Assembly: GCF_000382145.1 (NCBI RefSeq)
Contig: NZ_KB907635.1
Span: 1 to 64,000 of the forward strand
Source of the DNA: Psychrobacter lutiphocae DSM 21542
Lineage (GTDB): Bacteria > Pseudomonadota > Gammaproteobacteria > Pseudomonadales > Moraxellaceae
Direction: 5' to 3'
DNA: 64,000 bases
Positions 48,604-57,514 of this stretch are shown here, piece after piece. The notes under the pieces were generated by a model, which worked only from the letters and a program-made list of their open reading frames with translations, was not told the origin of the DNA and made no database searches. Made by a program: the position numbers and the translations under genes. How positions within the stretch are numbered: the stretch's first letter is position 1; every line of letters starts with the position of its first letter.

Positions 48604-48824
48604 TCCGCTTCAATCAGGACTAAAAAGCCTTATTAAGGCCACCCACACCCACTTACTTACCCCAACAAACGTAAACCAACCAGATAAAGTCAGCGAAGTT
48701 AGCGAAGCGTGAGTCACCCATGTATAATAACTACAACTAATTTTAATTTAATCGTGGCAGATCACGTTTTTAATACTATCTTCAAGCGCAATAAAAAACG
48801 AACACCACCCTGCGCCAGATAGCC

Positions 48825-48904
48825 ACTCTCAACCTAACAAATCAACTCTCAACCTAATAAATCAACTCTCAACCTAATAAATCAACTCTCAACCTAATAA
48901 AAAG
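48825..48904. repeat. Four 20-bp tandem repeats in the iscX leader
   Basis: Units ACTCTCAACCTAATAAATCA (the first with C for T at position 14, the last diverging at its end) run right up to the iscX ribosome site. CTCTCAAC resembles the ends of the 119-bp repeat family. Confidence 0.9.
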
Positions 48905-48913
48905 GACAACCCA

Positions 48914-49120
48914 ATGAACCAAAAACTAAAATGGACCGACAGCCTAGACATCGCCATCGAGCTTTATGAGAAGTTTCCAGACACCGACCCACAATACATC
49001 CGCTTTACCGACTTACATCGCTGGGTAACTGAGCTGGAAAATTTTGATGATGACCCTCAAAAATCAAACGAAGGTATCTTAGAAGCCATCCAAATGAACT
49101 GGATTGACGAAGCGGATTAA
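48914..49120 (+). CDS. iscX: Fe-S assembly protein IscX
   Basis: A 68-residue acidic helical protein that binds IscS and iron and modulates cluster assembly. [41 protein letters not shown] and [10 protein letters not shown] cover the family. Usually the last gene of isc after fdx; here it is alone with its own terminator. AAAAAGGAC precedes the ATG. Confidence 0.95.
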   Translation: MNQKLKWTDSLDIAIELYEKFPDTDPQYIRFTDLHRWVTELENFDDDPQKSNEGILEAIQMNWIDEAD

Positions 49121-49142
49121 CTGGATATCAAATCTCGATAAA

Positions 49143-49189
49143 AAAAAGCCAGTCCTTTGTATCAAAAAGAAAAAAAGGGCTGGCTTTTT
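49143..49189 (+). terminator. Rho-independent terminator of iscX
   Basis: AAAAAGCCAGTCCTTT and AAAGGGCTGGCTTTTT form a long stem (one G-U pair) around an A-rich loop. Confidence 0.88.
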
Positions 49190-49255
49190 GACAACAAAAC
49201 AAATAAATAGGGTGGTTATCAAGTAGTGTAGTATTAATTTTATTAAGCAATAAAA

Positions 49256-49275
49256 AACCTGCTCAAAGGCAGGTT
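49256..49275 (-). terminator. Terminator of tRNA-Leu copy 1
   Basis: On the minus strand AACCTGC / GCAGGTT with a 6-nt loop is followed by T6. An equivalent sits at 49767-49785 after copy 2. Confidence 0.8.
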
Positions 49276-49313
49276 CTATATAGGTGTGAGAGCAATCAAC
49301 TAACCGCTAAAAA

Positions 49314-49398
49314 TGGTGGGGATGGAGAGACTCGAACTCTCACACCTCTCGGCGCCAGAACCTAAATCTGGTGCGTCTACCAATTCCGCCACATCCCC
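49314..49398 (-). tRNA. tRNA-Leu(UAG), copy 1
   Basis: 85 nt including encoded CCA. Acceptor GGGGATG pairs with CATCCCC. Anticodon arm CCAGA-TTTAGGT-TCTGG gives UAG, reading CUN. Long variable arm and GTTCGAGTC T-loop as in class II tRNA. Confidence 0.96.
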
Positions 49399-49434
49399 GT
49401 TTTTAACTGGGTCAGTGTGTCTCAGTGGTTGTGT

Positions 49435-49462
49435 ATTATATAGATTTAAAACTGATTGGCAA
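49435..49462 (-). promoter_or_regulatory. Promoter of tRNA-Leu copy 1
   Basis: Minus strand TTGCCA (49462-49457), 16 bases, TATAAT (49440-49435), about 36 bases before the tRNA. A GACACACTGACC-type leader lies between. Confidence 0.75.
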
Positions 49463-49537
49463 GCCTTTTTTTTAGTTAAAGAGTGAATTATGGGTCAATA
49501 CTGATACCACATTGGCTTGGCTTTGGATCAAGATTAG

Positions 49538-49592
49538 CTACTACCAAGATTAACTACTACCAAGATTAACTACTACCAAGATTAACTACTAC
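49538..49592. repeat. 16-bp tandem repeat between tRNA copies
   Basis: CTACTACCAAGATTAA occurs three times in a row plus a partial copy. Confidence 0.85.
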
Positions 49593-49823
49593 ATAGAAAA
49601 TAGCTGGTCAATCTATGATTCTGTTTCACGGTACACAAAAGCCTTTACAGTTACCGTTCACCGCAAAGCCTTTATTTATGGGCGTTTACTAGCCCTATCG
49701 CAATATACGCAAGCAAAGTCTCAGCCCACATCTATTTCACGTACCAAAATCACAAACACAAAAAAAACCCGCTCAAAGGCAGGTTCTATATAGGGTTGAG
49801 AACAATCAACTAACCGCTAAAAA

Positions 49824-49908
49824 TGGTGGGGATGGAGAGACTCGAACTCTCACACCTCTCGGCGCCAGAACCTAAATCTGGTGCGTCTACCAATTCCGCC
49901 ACATCCCC
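49824..49908 (-). tRNA. tRNA-Leu(UAG), copy 2
   Basis: Identical to copy 1, 510 bases away. The leader, promoter and much of the 3' flank are also duplicated, so the unit that was copied spans about 200 bp. Confidence 0.96.
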
Positions 49909-49944
49909 GTTTTTAACTGGGTCAGTGTGTCTCAGTGGTTGTGT

Positions 49945-49972
49945 ATTATATAGATTTAATTTGAGTTGGCAA
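49945..49972 (-). promoter_or_regulatory. Promoter of tRNA-Leu copy 2
   Basis: Minus strand TTGCCA (49972-49967), 16 bases, TATAAT (49950-49945). The spacer differs from copy 1 but the boxes are the same. Confidence 0.75.
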
Positions 49973-50353
49973 GTATTTTTTTTAGAAAATTGCGATTTGT
50001 TACGTGATAGGAATAGTACATCAAAATTTTGGAAAGGAAGGTGAAAGTATTTTGTAGTATGGTTTGCTCTGTTTTAAGTTTGGTGCTAGGCAGTTCAATT
50101 CATTGTTTGAATGAGAGTACACCTAGTTAAGATAGCTTCGTTCTTGTATTTGCCATAGCCATAGCGCTACCATCCCTGCAAAGTCAACCCACCAGCGTAG
50201 ATACAAGTGTAGGTTAGCGAAACGTTAATAAAACGGCAAGATAGGATAAGGTGGGCTAGTTTGTTATCTGTACCTTTTTTTTATTTTGATTAAGTATTAA
50301 TAGCCTAAGCAAATCAAGCTAATTCAAAATACTTTTTGGTGTGATTATAGTTA
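49973..50353. other. Intergenic, no gene seen
   Basis: About 380 bp. CTTGTAT and ATACAAG (50143 and 50199 area) could pair at a distance, and GTAGGTTAGCGAAACG resembles short motifs elsewhere, but I cannot define an element. Confidence 0.35.
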
Positions 50354-50455
50354 TACCTTTTCTAAAAAACAACCTATCTTTGTCAAACTCGTTGAACCTA
50401 CTATATGTAGCGTTTGCACTCGTTTTCCTCGATAGCTTAATTTTTAGATTTGGTA
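50354..50455. mobile_element. TA-flanked MITE-like repeat, copy 3
   Basis: Third copy of the family at 24451 and 27969, ends TACCTTTTCTAAAAA and TTTTTAGATTTGGTA. Both ends carry the same G-to-A type change, so the pairing is kept. It stops three bases before the kinase stop codon. Confidence 0.8.
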
Positions 50456-50458
50456 TTA

Positions 50459-51592
50459 TTATCGTGACTGTAATAGCTGATACAGATCATTCCACACCGC
50501 ATCCATACACTGATAGCGATTTGATATCTGCTTTGCCAATAATTTGTCGATGATGGTTTGTAATGCTGGATACTGTTCTTGCAACTGTGCCGAAAGCAAA
50601 GGCACCGGCTGCTGGCAATGTAGCTGTGCCCAGCCCTGCAAATCATCTAGGTTATCGAGTATAAACGGTCTTTTTCCCATCACTATCTCATATAGAGTAA
50701 TACCAAACGCATAAATGTCACTTTGCTGATTTTTTAGTTGACCTTGCCAGCATTCAGGCGCGAGATAAGCGGGTGTGCCTGACAGCAAAGTGGTGGTTAA
50801 TGCGACATTATCGCCAGGTTGAAGTGCGCAGGATAAGTCGCTAAGATATGTTGTAATTTTACTGTCTGTGCGAGACAACAAAAAATTGCTCGGTTTAATA
50901 TCGCCATGTATCCAGCCCAAGCCATGTAGCTGTTTCAAGCTACTTGCCATCGCTTGCGCTAGGTCAAGCTTGTGGCATATGTTTAGGCTTTGGTTATCGC
51001 CATCGTTTCTGGCTAAATAATCTTTAATACTAGCTTCAAACAAATAAGGCATGATAAAGCCAACACATTGCCATTTTTGGTCGCTGTCAGTGATTGTGAT
51101 TATCTCATCGTAACAAGCTATAACTGGAACTGTTGGTGGGATAGGTGAGGCTGATTCTGTAATGTGCTGTTGAATAAGCTGCAAATTTTTAATTTCATGA
51201 CATAAGCTAAAATGCTGGTGCTGGTGCTGGTGCTGGTGCTGGCTTTGTGGTTTGTAGGGTGATAGTTGCCATTTATAAATACAGTAAGGACTAACGTGGG
51301 ACTTTGCAGGTAGGCTGGAAGGTAGGTCAGAGGCTATGCTATCTGGGATAGACTGTGTCAGTAGAGTTAAGCCTTGATAATAGGCAGTGCCTGATAATTG
51401 ATCTGACTGATAGTCTGCACTTAGGTTGTGGCTAGTATGACTATGCTGGCTAACAGCACGATACTGGCTAAGGCGTAGATGCTTGTTGACTTGATAGTTG
51501 TGCTTGGCCAAATGCCGAGTCAGCAGGGCGAGCAGGGAGCGCTGTTTCTGGCTGAAGCGGATTGAATGAAGATCATCAGGCTTATTTATCAT
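50459..51592 (-). CDS. Atypical Ser/Thr protein kinase
   Basis: A 377-residue Hanks-type kinase without membrane or sensor domains. The catalytic loop is HGDIKPSN (His229, Asp231, Lys233, Asn236), with HGD in place of HRD, as in RD-minus kinases. The metal Asp is Asp252 in SDLS, in place of DFG. GTPAYLAPE and DIYAFGITLYEIVMGKRP are standard. Lys107 and Glu133 may be the ATP Lys and helix-C Glu; the Gly-rich loop is not evident. Between them is an HQ repeat (118-127) from a 6-bp DNA repeat. The ~90 N-terminal residues are unrecognised. The ATG sits at the edge of a 7-bp array and has no ribosome site. It lies downstream of ntrC on the same strand. Confidence 0.82.
   Translation of the reverse strand: MINKPDDLHSIRFSQKQRSLLALLTRHLAKHNYQVNKHLRLSQYRAVSQHSHTSHNLSADYQSDQLSGTAYYQGLTLLTQSIPDSIASDLPSSLPAKSHVSPYCIYKWQLSPYKPQSQHQHQHQHQHFSLCHEIKNLQLIQQHITESASPIPPTVPVIACYDEIITITDSDQKWQCVGFIMPYLFEASIKDYLARNDGDNQSLNICHKLDLAQAMASSLKQLHGLGWIHGDIKPSNFLLSRTDSKITTYLSDLSCALQPGDNVALTTTLLSGTPAYLAPECWQGQLKNQQSDIYAFGITLYEIVMGKRPFILDNLDDLQGWAQLHCQQPVPLLSAQLQEQYPALQTIIDKLLAKQISNRYQCMDAVWNDLYQLLQSR
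51210..51242. repeat. In-frame 6-bp repeat in kinase gene
   Basis: TGCTGG/TGCTGG units (five or so) encode HQHQHQHQHQ on the minus strand. Confidence 0.85.
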
Positions 51593-51593
51593 C

Positions 51594-51680
51594 TATTATC
51601 TATTATCTATTATCTATTATCTATTATCTATTATCTATTATCTATTATCTATTATCTATTATCTATTATCTATTATCTAT
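51594..51680. repeat. Heptanucleotide array, about 12 units, between ntrC and kinase
   Basis: TATTATC is repeated without error about 12.4 times. It starts two bases before the kinase ATG (minus strand) and runs through the ntrC stop codon into its last codons. All frames contain stops, so it is not coding for the kinase. Confidence 0.95.
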
Positions 51681-53678
51681 ATTGTCGTTTAGACCCAGTA
51701 GTTTAATTTTACGAGTTAGGGTGTTGCGCCCCCAGCCTAACAGCTCAGAAGCGTCACCTTTGCGTCCTTTGCTGTGATTTAAGGCCACCTCAATTAATAC
51801 CGTTTCAAACTCTGGGGCAGCCTGTTGTAAAATATCAGTTTGACCAGCATTAAGCGCATTGGTTGCCCAAGTGCGTAGTTGTTGCTGCCAGTTTTGTTGT
51901 GAGCTTTGAGTATTAATATCTGGCAGATGTTGAGCTTTTACGGAGCTTGGTGTATCAATAAAGGCTAGGTTTTTAGCTAGAGACTTAGTAGCATCTGTTT
52001 GGGCTGGTGTGGCTAGTATTTGGTTATTAAGATTATCAATAATAGTGGTGACATCACTATTATTGATACCACCATTATTATTAATAGCACTGTTATTAGT
52101 GACATCAATATCTCTAGCAGTATTGTTGTTGCTCTCACTTTGAGTTGCTATATGTTCCTGTTGAATCTGCTGGGTTAAATAACGTTTGGCAAATTCGGTT
52201 AAGTCAGGTGGTAAGTCTTCGATAGTCAGTAGGTCACCGGTGGCCATTACTGTTATCCAGCGACAGGCATTTTCAAGTTGGCGGACGTTGCCTGGCCAGT
52301 CAAAGGCTTGCATGATGTGCATGGCTTCTGTCGATAGCTGCTTTTTATCTGTATTCATCTCTTTTGCTGCTTTAGCCATAAAAAAATCAACCAGCTCAGC
52401 AATGTCATCAGGGCGATCACGTAGCGGTGGTAACGGCAGACGAATTACATTAAGTCGGTAAAACAAATCTTCTCGAAACTTACCCTCTTTCACCAACTGT
52501 TCAAGGTTTTGATGGGTGGCGGCAATGATGCGCACATCGACTTTAATAGGTTGTTGGCCACCAACACGAAAAAATTCACCATTGGCTAATACTCGCAAAA
52601 GACGGGTTTGGGTGCTAAACGGCATATCTCCAATTTCATCTAAGAATAGTGTTCCACCATTGGCTTGTTCAAATCGGCCTTGGCGCTGAGTAGTTGCTCC
52701 AGTAAAAGCGCCTTTTTCATGTCCAAATAACTCTGACTCTATAAGCTCTTGTGGAATGGCTGCCATATTTAACGCAATAAATGGTTTTTTGCTACGTGGT
52801 GAGTTTTGATGCAAAGCCCCCGCTACTAGCTCTTTACCAGTACCAGATTCGCCTGTGATTAATACTGTGATTGGAGAGGAGGCGAGGCGACCGATAGCAC
52901 GAAATACGGTTTGCATCGCTACTGATTGACCGATAATTGGGGTGGTACTATCGGGCTGAATTTTGCTATTGTTGGTTTTTGATCGGTTGCTATTGGTTTT
53001 GCTAGGCTTATTAGTTTTATTGATTTGATTGGTATCGGCGGGTATGGCTATCGACTGAGCTTTATCCGTTGTAATTTTGGTCGTATCAGTTGGCGTTGTT
53101 TGAGTCGTATTTTGCTTAGCATTCTTACTTTGTTTGTTTGTATTTGGGATGCTGTCAGTACAACTTGCGACACTTGTTGTGGACAAGTGACTATCAGTTG
53201 GCTGTGAACCAGTCTGTGTTGTGGTTGGTGTAACTATTTTTTCGGCTTGAGTTTGCGCTGTGGCTTCCTTGCGAGCGGCTGGGTTTGATTGAATGGCTTT
53301 TTTTATTACCAATACCGCTTGGTCTAAATCAAAGGGTTTTGGCAGATACTCAAATGCACCTGTTTCATAGCTGTCCACCGCTGATTTTAAATCAGAGTGG
53401 GCGGTCATGATAATCACGGGTAGCTGGGGAAAGTTGTTTTGCATCCACTGGCTAAAAGATAGCCCATCCATCATTGGCATTCTAATATCTGTCAAAATGA
53501 CATCTGGGAGGCTGTCGCTAGGTTGCTGTCCTTTGAGAACTTCATTGAGCTTAACCCATGCGCCTTTGGCATTAGAAAACGGGTGTACTGTCAATCCAGC
53601 ATCACAAAAAGTATCTTCCAAGATCAAGCGTAATGCTGGGTCATCATCGATTAACCAAAGGCTATGTTGTGTTGTCAT
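51666..53678 (-). CDS. glnG: Nitrogen regulator NtrC, sigma-54 activator
   Basis: Activates sigma-54 promoters under nitrogen limitation when phosphorylated by NtrB. Receiver domain with Asp11-13 and phospho-site Asp64 (LTDIRMPMMDG); AAA+ domain with Walker A GESGTGKE (276-283) and the sigma-54 loop GAFTGA; a C-terminal Fis helix-turn-helix (EVALNHSKGRKGDASELLGWGRNTLTRKIK). 670 residues against about 470 usually: the linker 138-246 is a Thr/Lys/Asn-rich low-complexity stretch and a second Asn-rich insert (about 505-610) precedes the DNA-binding domain. AAAGGAA precedes the ATG. The final codons run into the 7-bp array. Confidence 0.93.
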   Translation of the reverse strand: MTTQHSLWLIDDDPALRLILEDTFCDAGLTVHPFSNAKGAWVKLNEVLKGQQPSDSLPDVILTDIRMPMMDGLSFSQWMQNNFPQLPVIIMTAHSDLKSAVDSYETGAFEYLPKPFDLDQAVLVIKKAIQSNPAARKEATAQTQAEKIVTPTTTQTGSQPTDSHLSTTSVASCTDSIPNTNKQSKNAKQNTTQTTPTDTTKITTDKAQSIAIPADTNQINKTNKPSKTNSNRSKTNNSKIQPDSTTPIIGQSVAMQTVFRAIGRLASSPITVLITGESGTGKELVAGALHQNSPRSKKPFIALNMAAIPQELIESELFGHEKGAFTGATTQRQGRFEQANGGTLFLDEIGDMPFSTQTRLLRVLANGEFFRVGGQQPIKVDVRIIAATHQNLEQLVKEGKFREDLFYRLNVIRLPLPPLRDRPDDIAELVDFFMAKAAKEMNTDKKQLSTEAMHIMQAFDWPGNVRQLENACRWITVMATGDLLTIEDLPPDLTEFAKRYLTQQIQQEHIATQSESNNNTARDIDVTNNSAINNNGGINNSDVTTIIDNLNNQILATPAQTDATKSLAKNLAFIDTPSSVKAQHLPDINTQSSQQNWQQQLRTWATNALNAGQTDILQQAAPEFETVLIEVALNHSKGRKGDASELLGWGRNTLTRKIKLLGLNDNIDNR

Positions 53679-53793
53679 GAGTTTGGTTCCTTTGTGTATT
53701 AAAAATGACGCTGTATGAGTGACGTTTTATTTTACTATTCGTTTGTAAGCTGTTAGTGCGTCTGTGGTTCAGTTTGGCTAGATGTATGGGTTG

Positions 53794-55008
53794 TCATGAT
53801 GTATGGGTTGTCATATTAAGGGGTAGATAAACGTTAAATTGGGTATCACCTGGTTGTGAAAATACTTCGATAGTGCCTTGATGACGATGGATAATCTCTT
53901 GCACCAATGCCAGCCCTAGCCCTGTGCCGTTTGCCCTTGCGGTCACTAACGGGAAGAAGATACGTCCGATAAGATCGTCACTAATCCCAACTCCGTTGTC
54001 ATGTACGCTCACTTTAATCACTTGCTTATGATGTACTGTACCTATGGTGTATTGATGCTCAATACGGGTGCTGATTTTTAGTTGTGGTCGATAGTCAGGG
54101 TGCAATCGGCTAGTGTCTTGTTCGAGCATGGCTTCACAGGCGTTGTTAACGAGATTTAAAAACACTTGAATCAGTTGATCGTTATCTGCCATGAGCTCTG
54201 GTAAGGATAAGTCGTAATCTCGTTGGATGCGAACACTAGGATGCTGAGTTTGGGTCAGTAGTAGCACGTGCTCTAGTGGCTGATGTATATTAATAAGCTG
54301 AAAGTTTGGTGGCTGGTTAGAACCAAGTAATTGCTCTATTAACTTCGTTAAGCGATCAGTTTCACTGATGACAATGTTGGCGTAGGTGGTCAACCTCTTG
54401 GCATCTACTAAGATATTTGGATTGTCGTTGGCTTGTGCGGTGTCGGCAGTGGTTGCTAAGCTAGAACGAGTTTGTCGAATTAGGAGTTGGGCAGCACCAC
54501 GGATACCAGCCAATGGATTTTTGACTTCATGTGCCACAGAGCGTAGCATTTCACGTGAGACATCATGTTGCTCTTGTAGTTGTTGCTCTTTATCCAATCT
54601 GCTACGGCGGTCACCTTGCCAGATCTCAATTAAAAAGTAAGGCTTACCGTCTTGCTCTACTGGTGTAACGCTATAATGAACATCTAACGGATGAGTAACA
54701 CCACGAATGTTGCGGCTATATTCGATAAAAGGTTGTTGGTAATGTTGAGCATTATAAAACTGGGTTTTTAGCTTGTCATAAGCATCTAGCGCAGCTGGCA
54801 AGTTTGCATCTGAAGCCTGTGGATCTGTCATCTTTGAATGTACTGGTAATAACAAATCGATAATATTAAGTCCAATTAAGCGGGAGGCGCTGGCGGATAG
54901 GGTTTGTTCAGTTTGAGTATTGATCCATGCAATACGTAGGTCATGTGTGACCCAAATCACACCTGTATATAGGTTTTGCAGTAAGAGTAGGGGGTTGAGC
55001 ACTGGCAT
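53794..55008 (-). CDS. glnL: Nitrogen sensor kinase NtrB
   Basis: A soluble histidine kinase controlled by PII. N-terminal PAS domain (about 1-130), H-box with His160 (RSVAHEVKNPLAGIRGAAQLL), N-box VNNACEAM, DNGVGI and GTGLGLALVQEI. 404 residues, about 50 longer than E. coli. 115 bases upstream of ntrC. No glnA precedes it in this window. Confidence 0.93.
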   Translation of the reverse strand: MPVLNPLLLLQNLYTGVIWVTHDLRIAWINTQTEQTLSASASRLIGLNIIDLLLPVHSKMTDPQASDANLPAALDAYDKLKTQFYNAQHYQQPFIEYSRNIRGVTHPLDVHYSVTPVEQDGKPYFLIEIWQGDRRSRLDKEQQLQEQHDVSREMLRSVAHEVKNPLAGIRGAAQLLIRQTRSSLATTADTAQANDNPNILVDAKRLTTYANIVISETDRLTKLIEQLLGSNQPPNFQLINIHQPLEHVLLLTQTQHPSVRIQRDYDLSLPELMADNDQLIQVFLNLVNNACEAMLEQDTSRLHPDYRPQLKISTRIEHQYTIGTVHHKQVIKVSVHDNGVGISDDLIGRIFFPLVTARANGTGLGLALVQEIIHRHQGTIEVFSQPGDTQFNVYLPLNMTTHTS

Positions 55009-55123
55009 GGCGTGTCTTTTTTATTATATTGTTGTTTGAGTGCGTTTAGTGATTTGCACGCGTTTAATTAAGTATTGAGTAACTGTTAAGTCAGTCAGCT
55101 AAGCAAGTTAAGTGTCGAGTCAT

Positions 55124-55183
55124 TAGGGGGTGTTGCTCATTTTTATATTTTTATTACCATTTGCAAAATGATGCTGCCCCCTA
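55124..55183. mobile_element. 60-bp mini-element with TAGGGGG / CCCCCTA ends
   Basis: TAGGGGGTGTTGCTCATTTT and AAAATGATGCTGCCCCCTA are imperfect inverted ends; the family at 7676 has TAGGGCGT / ACGCCCTA. The C-to-G change is matched at both ends. The rest of the 620-bp gap (55009-55628) is AT-rich and contains the ntrB and rimO promoters, not assigned. Confidence 0.6.
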
Positions 55184-55628
55184 GTTTAATAGTGAGCTGC
55201 AAGAATAGTACCAGCATTTGTAGCTAATACGATAGATTTCACCCCCTAAAAACAGTATGTCTTCGACAGATATAAAGGATAAAGTTGGCTAAATTGCACT
55301 ATAATGGCTCTTAAATCTACTTGTATTAATATTATAATAGTGCAAATAACGGACTAGAGCACGTGTTATGTTCTATTTTAGTGCATTTTTTACAAAAGAG
55401 GGTGTTGATGATTGTTTTTGCGCCATGATTGATGAACTTTGATTTTTTTTGCTGGATAAACTAACAAGATGATATGGTTAACAGAGATGAAAATCTGATG
55501 AATCATGTTTTGATACTGGTATCATGCGGGCAAAATTCGTACAATGCACCACAATACAAGCAACTCTTGATAAAAATACATCTTGTGGTTTATTTTATCC
55601 TTCCTTATTTTTAAAAAAGTAATTTTTT

Positions 55629-57341
55629 ATGCCAAGCAAATTGACTATGCCAAGCCAAATACCAGTGCCAAGCCAAACACCAGTGCCAAGCCAAACATCA
55701 AAAGACTCTGTTGTAGATCCTGTTTCTATCTATATACCCAATAGTAATGAACAAGACAGCATCAAGGCAGATGACAACGCCAAAAACAATAGCTTACAAA
55801 ATAGCGACTCTCAACGTATCCGTACCAAAGCCAGTACTGGGGCTTATCACCATAAAGCTAATCACAACCAAAACCGTAGTGTTGGTGACAGTAGCCAACA
55901 TGTCAGCCAGCAGTCTAATCTACAAGTCAATACAAGGGTGAGCGAGCAGCCAGCAGTGGCTCATCCTGAGCCACAAGTTGCGCCTAAAGTCGGCTTTGTT
56001 TCTTTAGGCTGTCCCAAAGCTTTGGTCGATAGTGAGCACATTATTACCGAGCTTACCCGTGATGGTTATCAGGTTGCATCAGACTATGATGGCGCTGATC
56101 TGGTGGTGGTGAATACTTGCGGCTTTATTGAGTCTGCGGTGCAAGAGTCCCTTGATGCCATTGGTGAGGCAATCAGTCAAAATGGCAAAGTGATAGTCAC
56201 TGGCTGTTTGGGAAAAGATGCCGATAAGATTCGACAGATGCATCCAGCAGTATTATCAGTCACTGGTGCGCATGCGTACGATGAGGTGATTACTGCTGTA
56301 TCAACCCACGCACCCATTGCTAAGTCCGCCAAAGAGCGCCGCTATGATCCTAAGATAGACTTGATTGATGATGCAGGTGTTAAGCTTACCCCAAGTCACT
56401 ATGCGTATTTAAAGATATCTGAAGGCTGTAATCACAGATGTACCTTTTGTATCATTCCAAGCTTGCGTGGAGACCTAGTCTCTCGTCCGATAGATAGTGT
56501 GATGAATGAGGCGATGGCGCTCAAAAAGGCAGGTGTTAAAGAGTTGCTGATTATCTCGCAGGACACTTCCGCTTATGGCGTTGACCTAAAGTACAAAACC
56601 AGCTTTTGGAATGGGATGCCACTGAAGTCAAAATTCTTTGACCTTTGCCAAGCGCTAGCTAAGGTGGGTATTTGGGTACGCTTGCACTATGTCTATCCTT
56701 ATCCGCATGTGGACAAGGTGGTTGAGTTAATGGCCAAGCCCACAGATCAAGGCGGTCTGCTGCCATATCTTGATATTCCCTTACAGCATGCCAGTCCAAG
56801 TGTATTAAAAGCAATGAAACGCCCAGCGCATAGCGAAAATACGTTGGCACGTATTCAAAAATGGCGTGAAATTAATCCAGATATCGTAATTCGCTCAACC
56901 TTTGTGGTTGGTTTTCCAGGTGAAACTGAAGCAGACTTTCAGTATTTATTAGACTGGCTTAAACAGGCCAGATTAGATCGCGTTGGCTGTTTTACTTATT
57001 CAGAAATTGAGGGCGCAGTTGCCAATGAGTTGCCCAACCCTGTGCCAGAAAAGGTCAAGCAGCAACGCTATGAGCGCTTTATGGCAGTACAGCAACAAAT
57101 CTCAGAACAAAAGCTACAAGAGAAGGTCGGTAAACGCCTGATGGTACTGGTTGATGATATTGATGCCGAAGAAGAGATTGCTATTTGCCGTAGTTATGCT
57201 GATGCGCCTGAAATTGATGGGCATGTATATGTCGATAATATTGTACACAAGGGGCAGATAGTAGTCGCTATCGGAGATATGTTGCAGGTCACTATTGATG
57301 AGGCCAGTGAATATGATTTATTTGCATCATTAGTAAATTAG
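55629..57341 (+). CDS. rimO: Ribosomal protein S12 methylthiotransferase RimO
   Basis: A radical-SAM enzyme that methylthiolates Asp89 of S12. UPF0004 domain from residue ~119 with Cys128 ([12 protein letters not shown]), VVNTCGF and TGCLGKDA; radical-SAM CNHRCTFC motif ([17 protein letters not shown]) with [12 protein letters not shown]-terminal TRAM domain. 570 residues against ~440: the first 118 are a low-complexity extension starting with PSQ/VPSQT repeats. The ATG has no clear ribosome site, and later ATGs (for example 55647) are possible starts, but none lies near the domain. Confidence 0.93.
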   Translation: MPSKLTMPSQIPVPSQTPVPSQTSKDSVVDPVSIYIPNSNEQDSIKADDNAKNNSLQNSDSQRIRTKASTGAYHHKANHNQNRSVGDSSQHVSQQSNLQVNTRVSEQPAVAHPEPQVAPKVGFVSLGCPKALVDSEHIITELTRDGYQVASDYDGADLVVVNTCGFIESAVQESLDAIGEAISQNGKVIVTGCLGKDADKIRQMHPAVLSVTGAHAYDEVITAVSTHAPIAKSAKERRYDPKIDLIDDAGVKLTPSHYAYLKISEGCNHRCTFCIIPSLRGDLVSRPIDSVMNEAMALKKAGVKELLIISQDTSAYGVDLKYKTSFWNGMPLKSKFFDLCQALAKVGIWVRLHYVYPYPHVDKVVELMAKPTDQGGLLPYLDIPLQHASPSVLKAMKRPAHSENTLARIQKWREINPDIVIRSTFVVGFPGETEADFQYLLDWLKQARLDRVGCFTYSEIEGAVANELPNPVPEKVKQQRYERFMAVQQQISEQKLQEKVGKRLMVLVDDIDAEEEIAICRSYADAPEIDGHVYVDNIVHKGQIVVAIGDMLQVTIDEASEYDLFASLVN

Positions 57342-57514
57342 TGCTATAAGCCGTTAGCATTTTTTGGTAAACTTTACCGAATTTAGCTTTGTTTTTTAAT
57401 TTTTTCAGCAATGAAGCGATTGCAAACCGTCAGTCCACTTGTCTTTCATTCGTTGATAGTTCATTCATTGATAGTTCGTTGTCTTTAAATTAGTTGAAAT
57501 AAAAAAGGTGCCTT

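Noticed and set aside
50341-50553. 70-residue plus-strand ORF with a membrane-like segment
   Set aside because: It is the third MITE copy plus antisense of the kinase gene.
51562-51777. Plus-strand ORF with LLSIIYY repeats
   Set aside because: It is the 7-bp array read on the other strand, overlapping the starts and ends of real genes.
55545-55562. NtrC-binding site near ntrB/rimO
   Set aside because: Only one TGCACC half-site is present; the inverted partner is missing.
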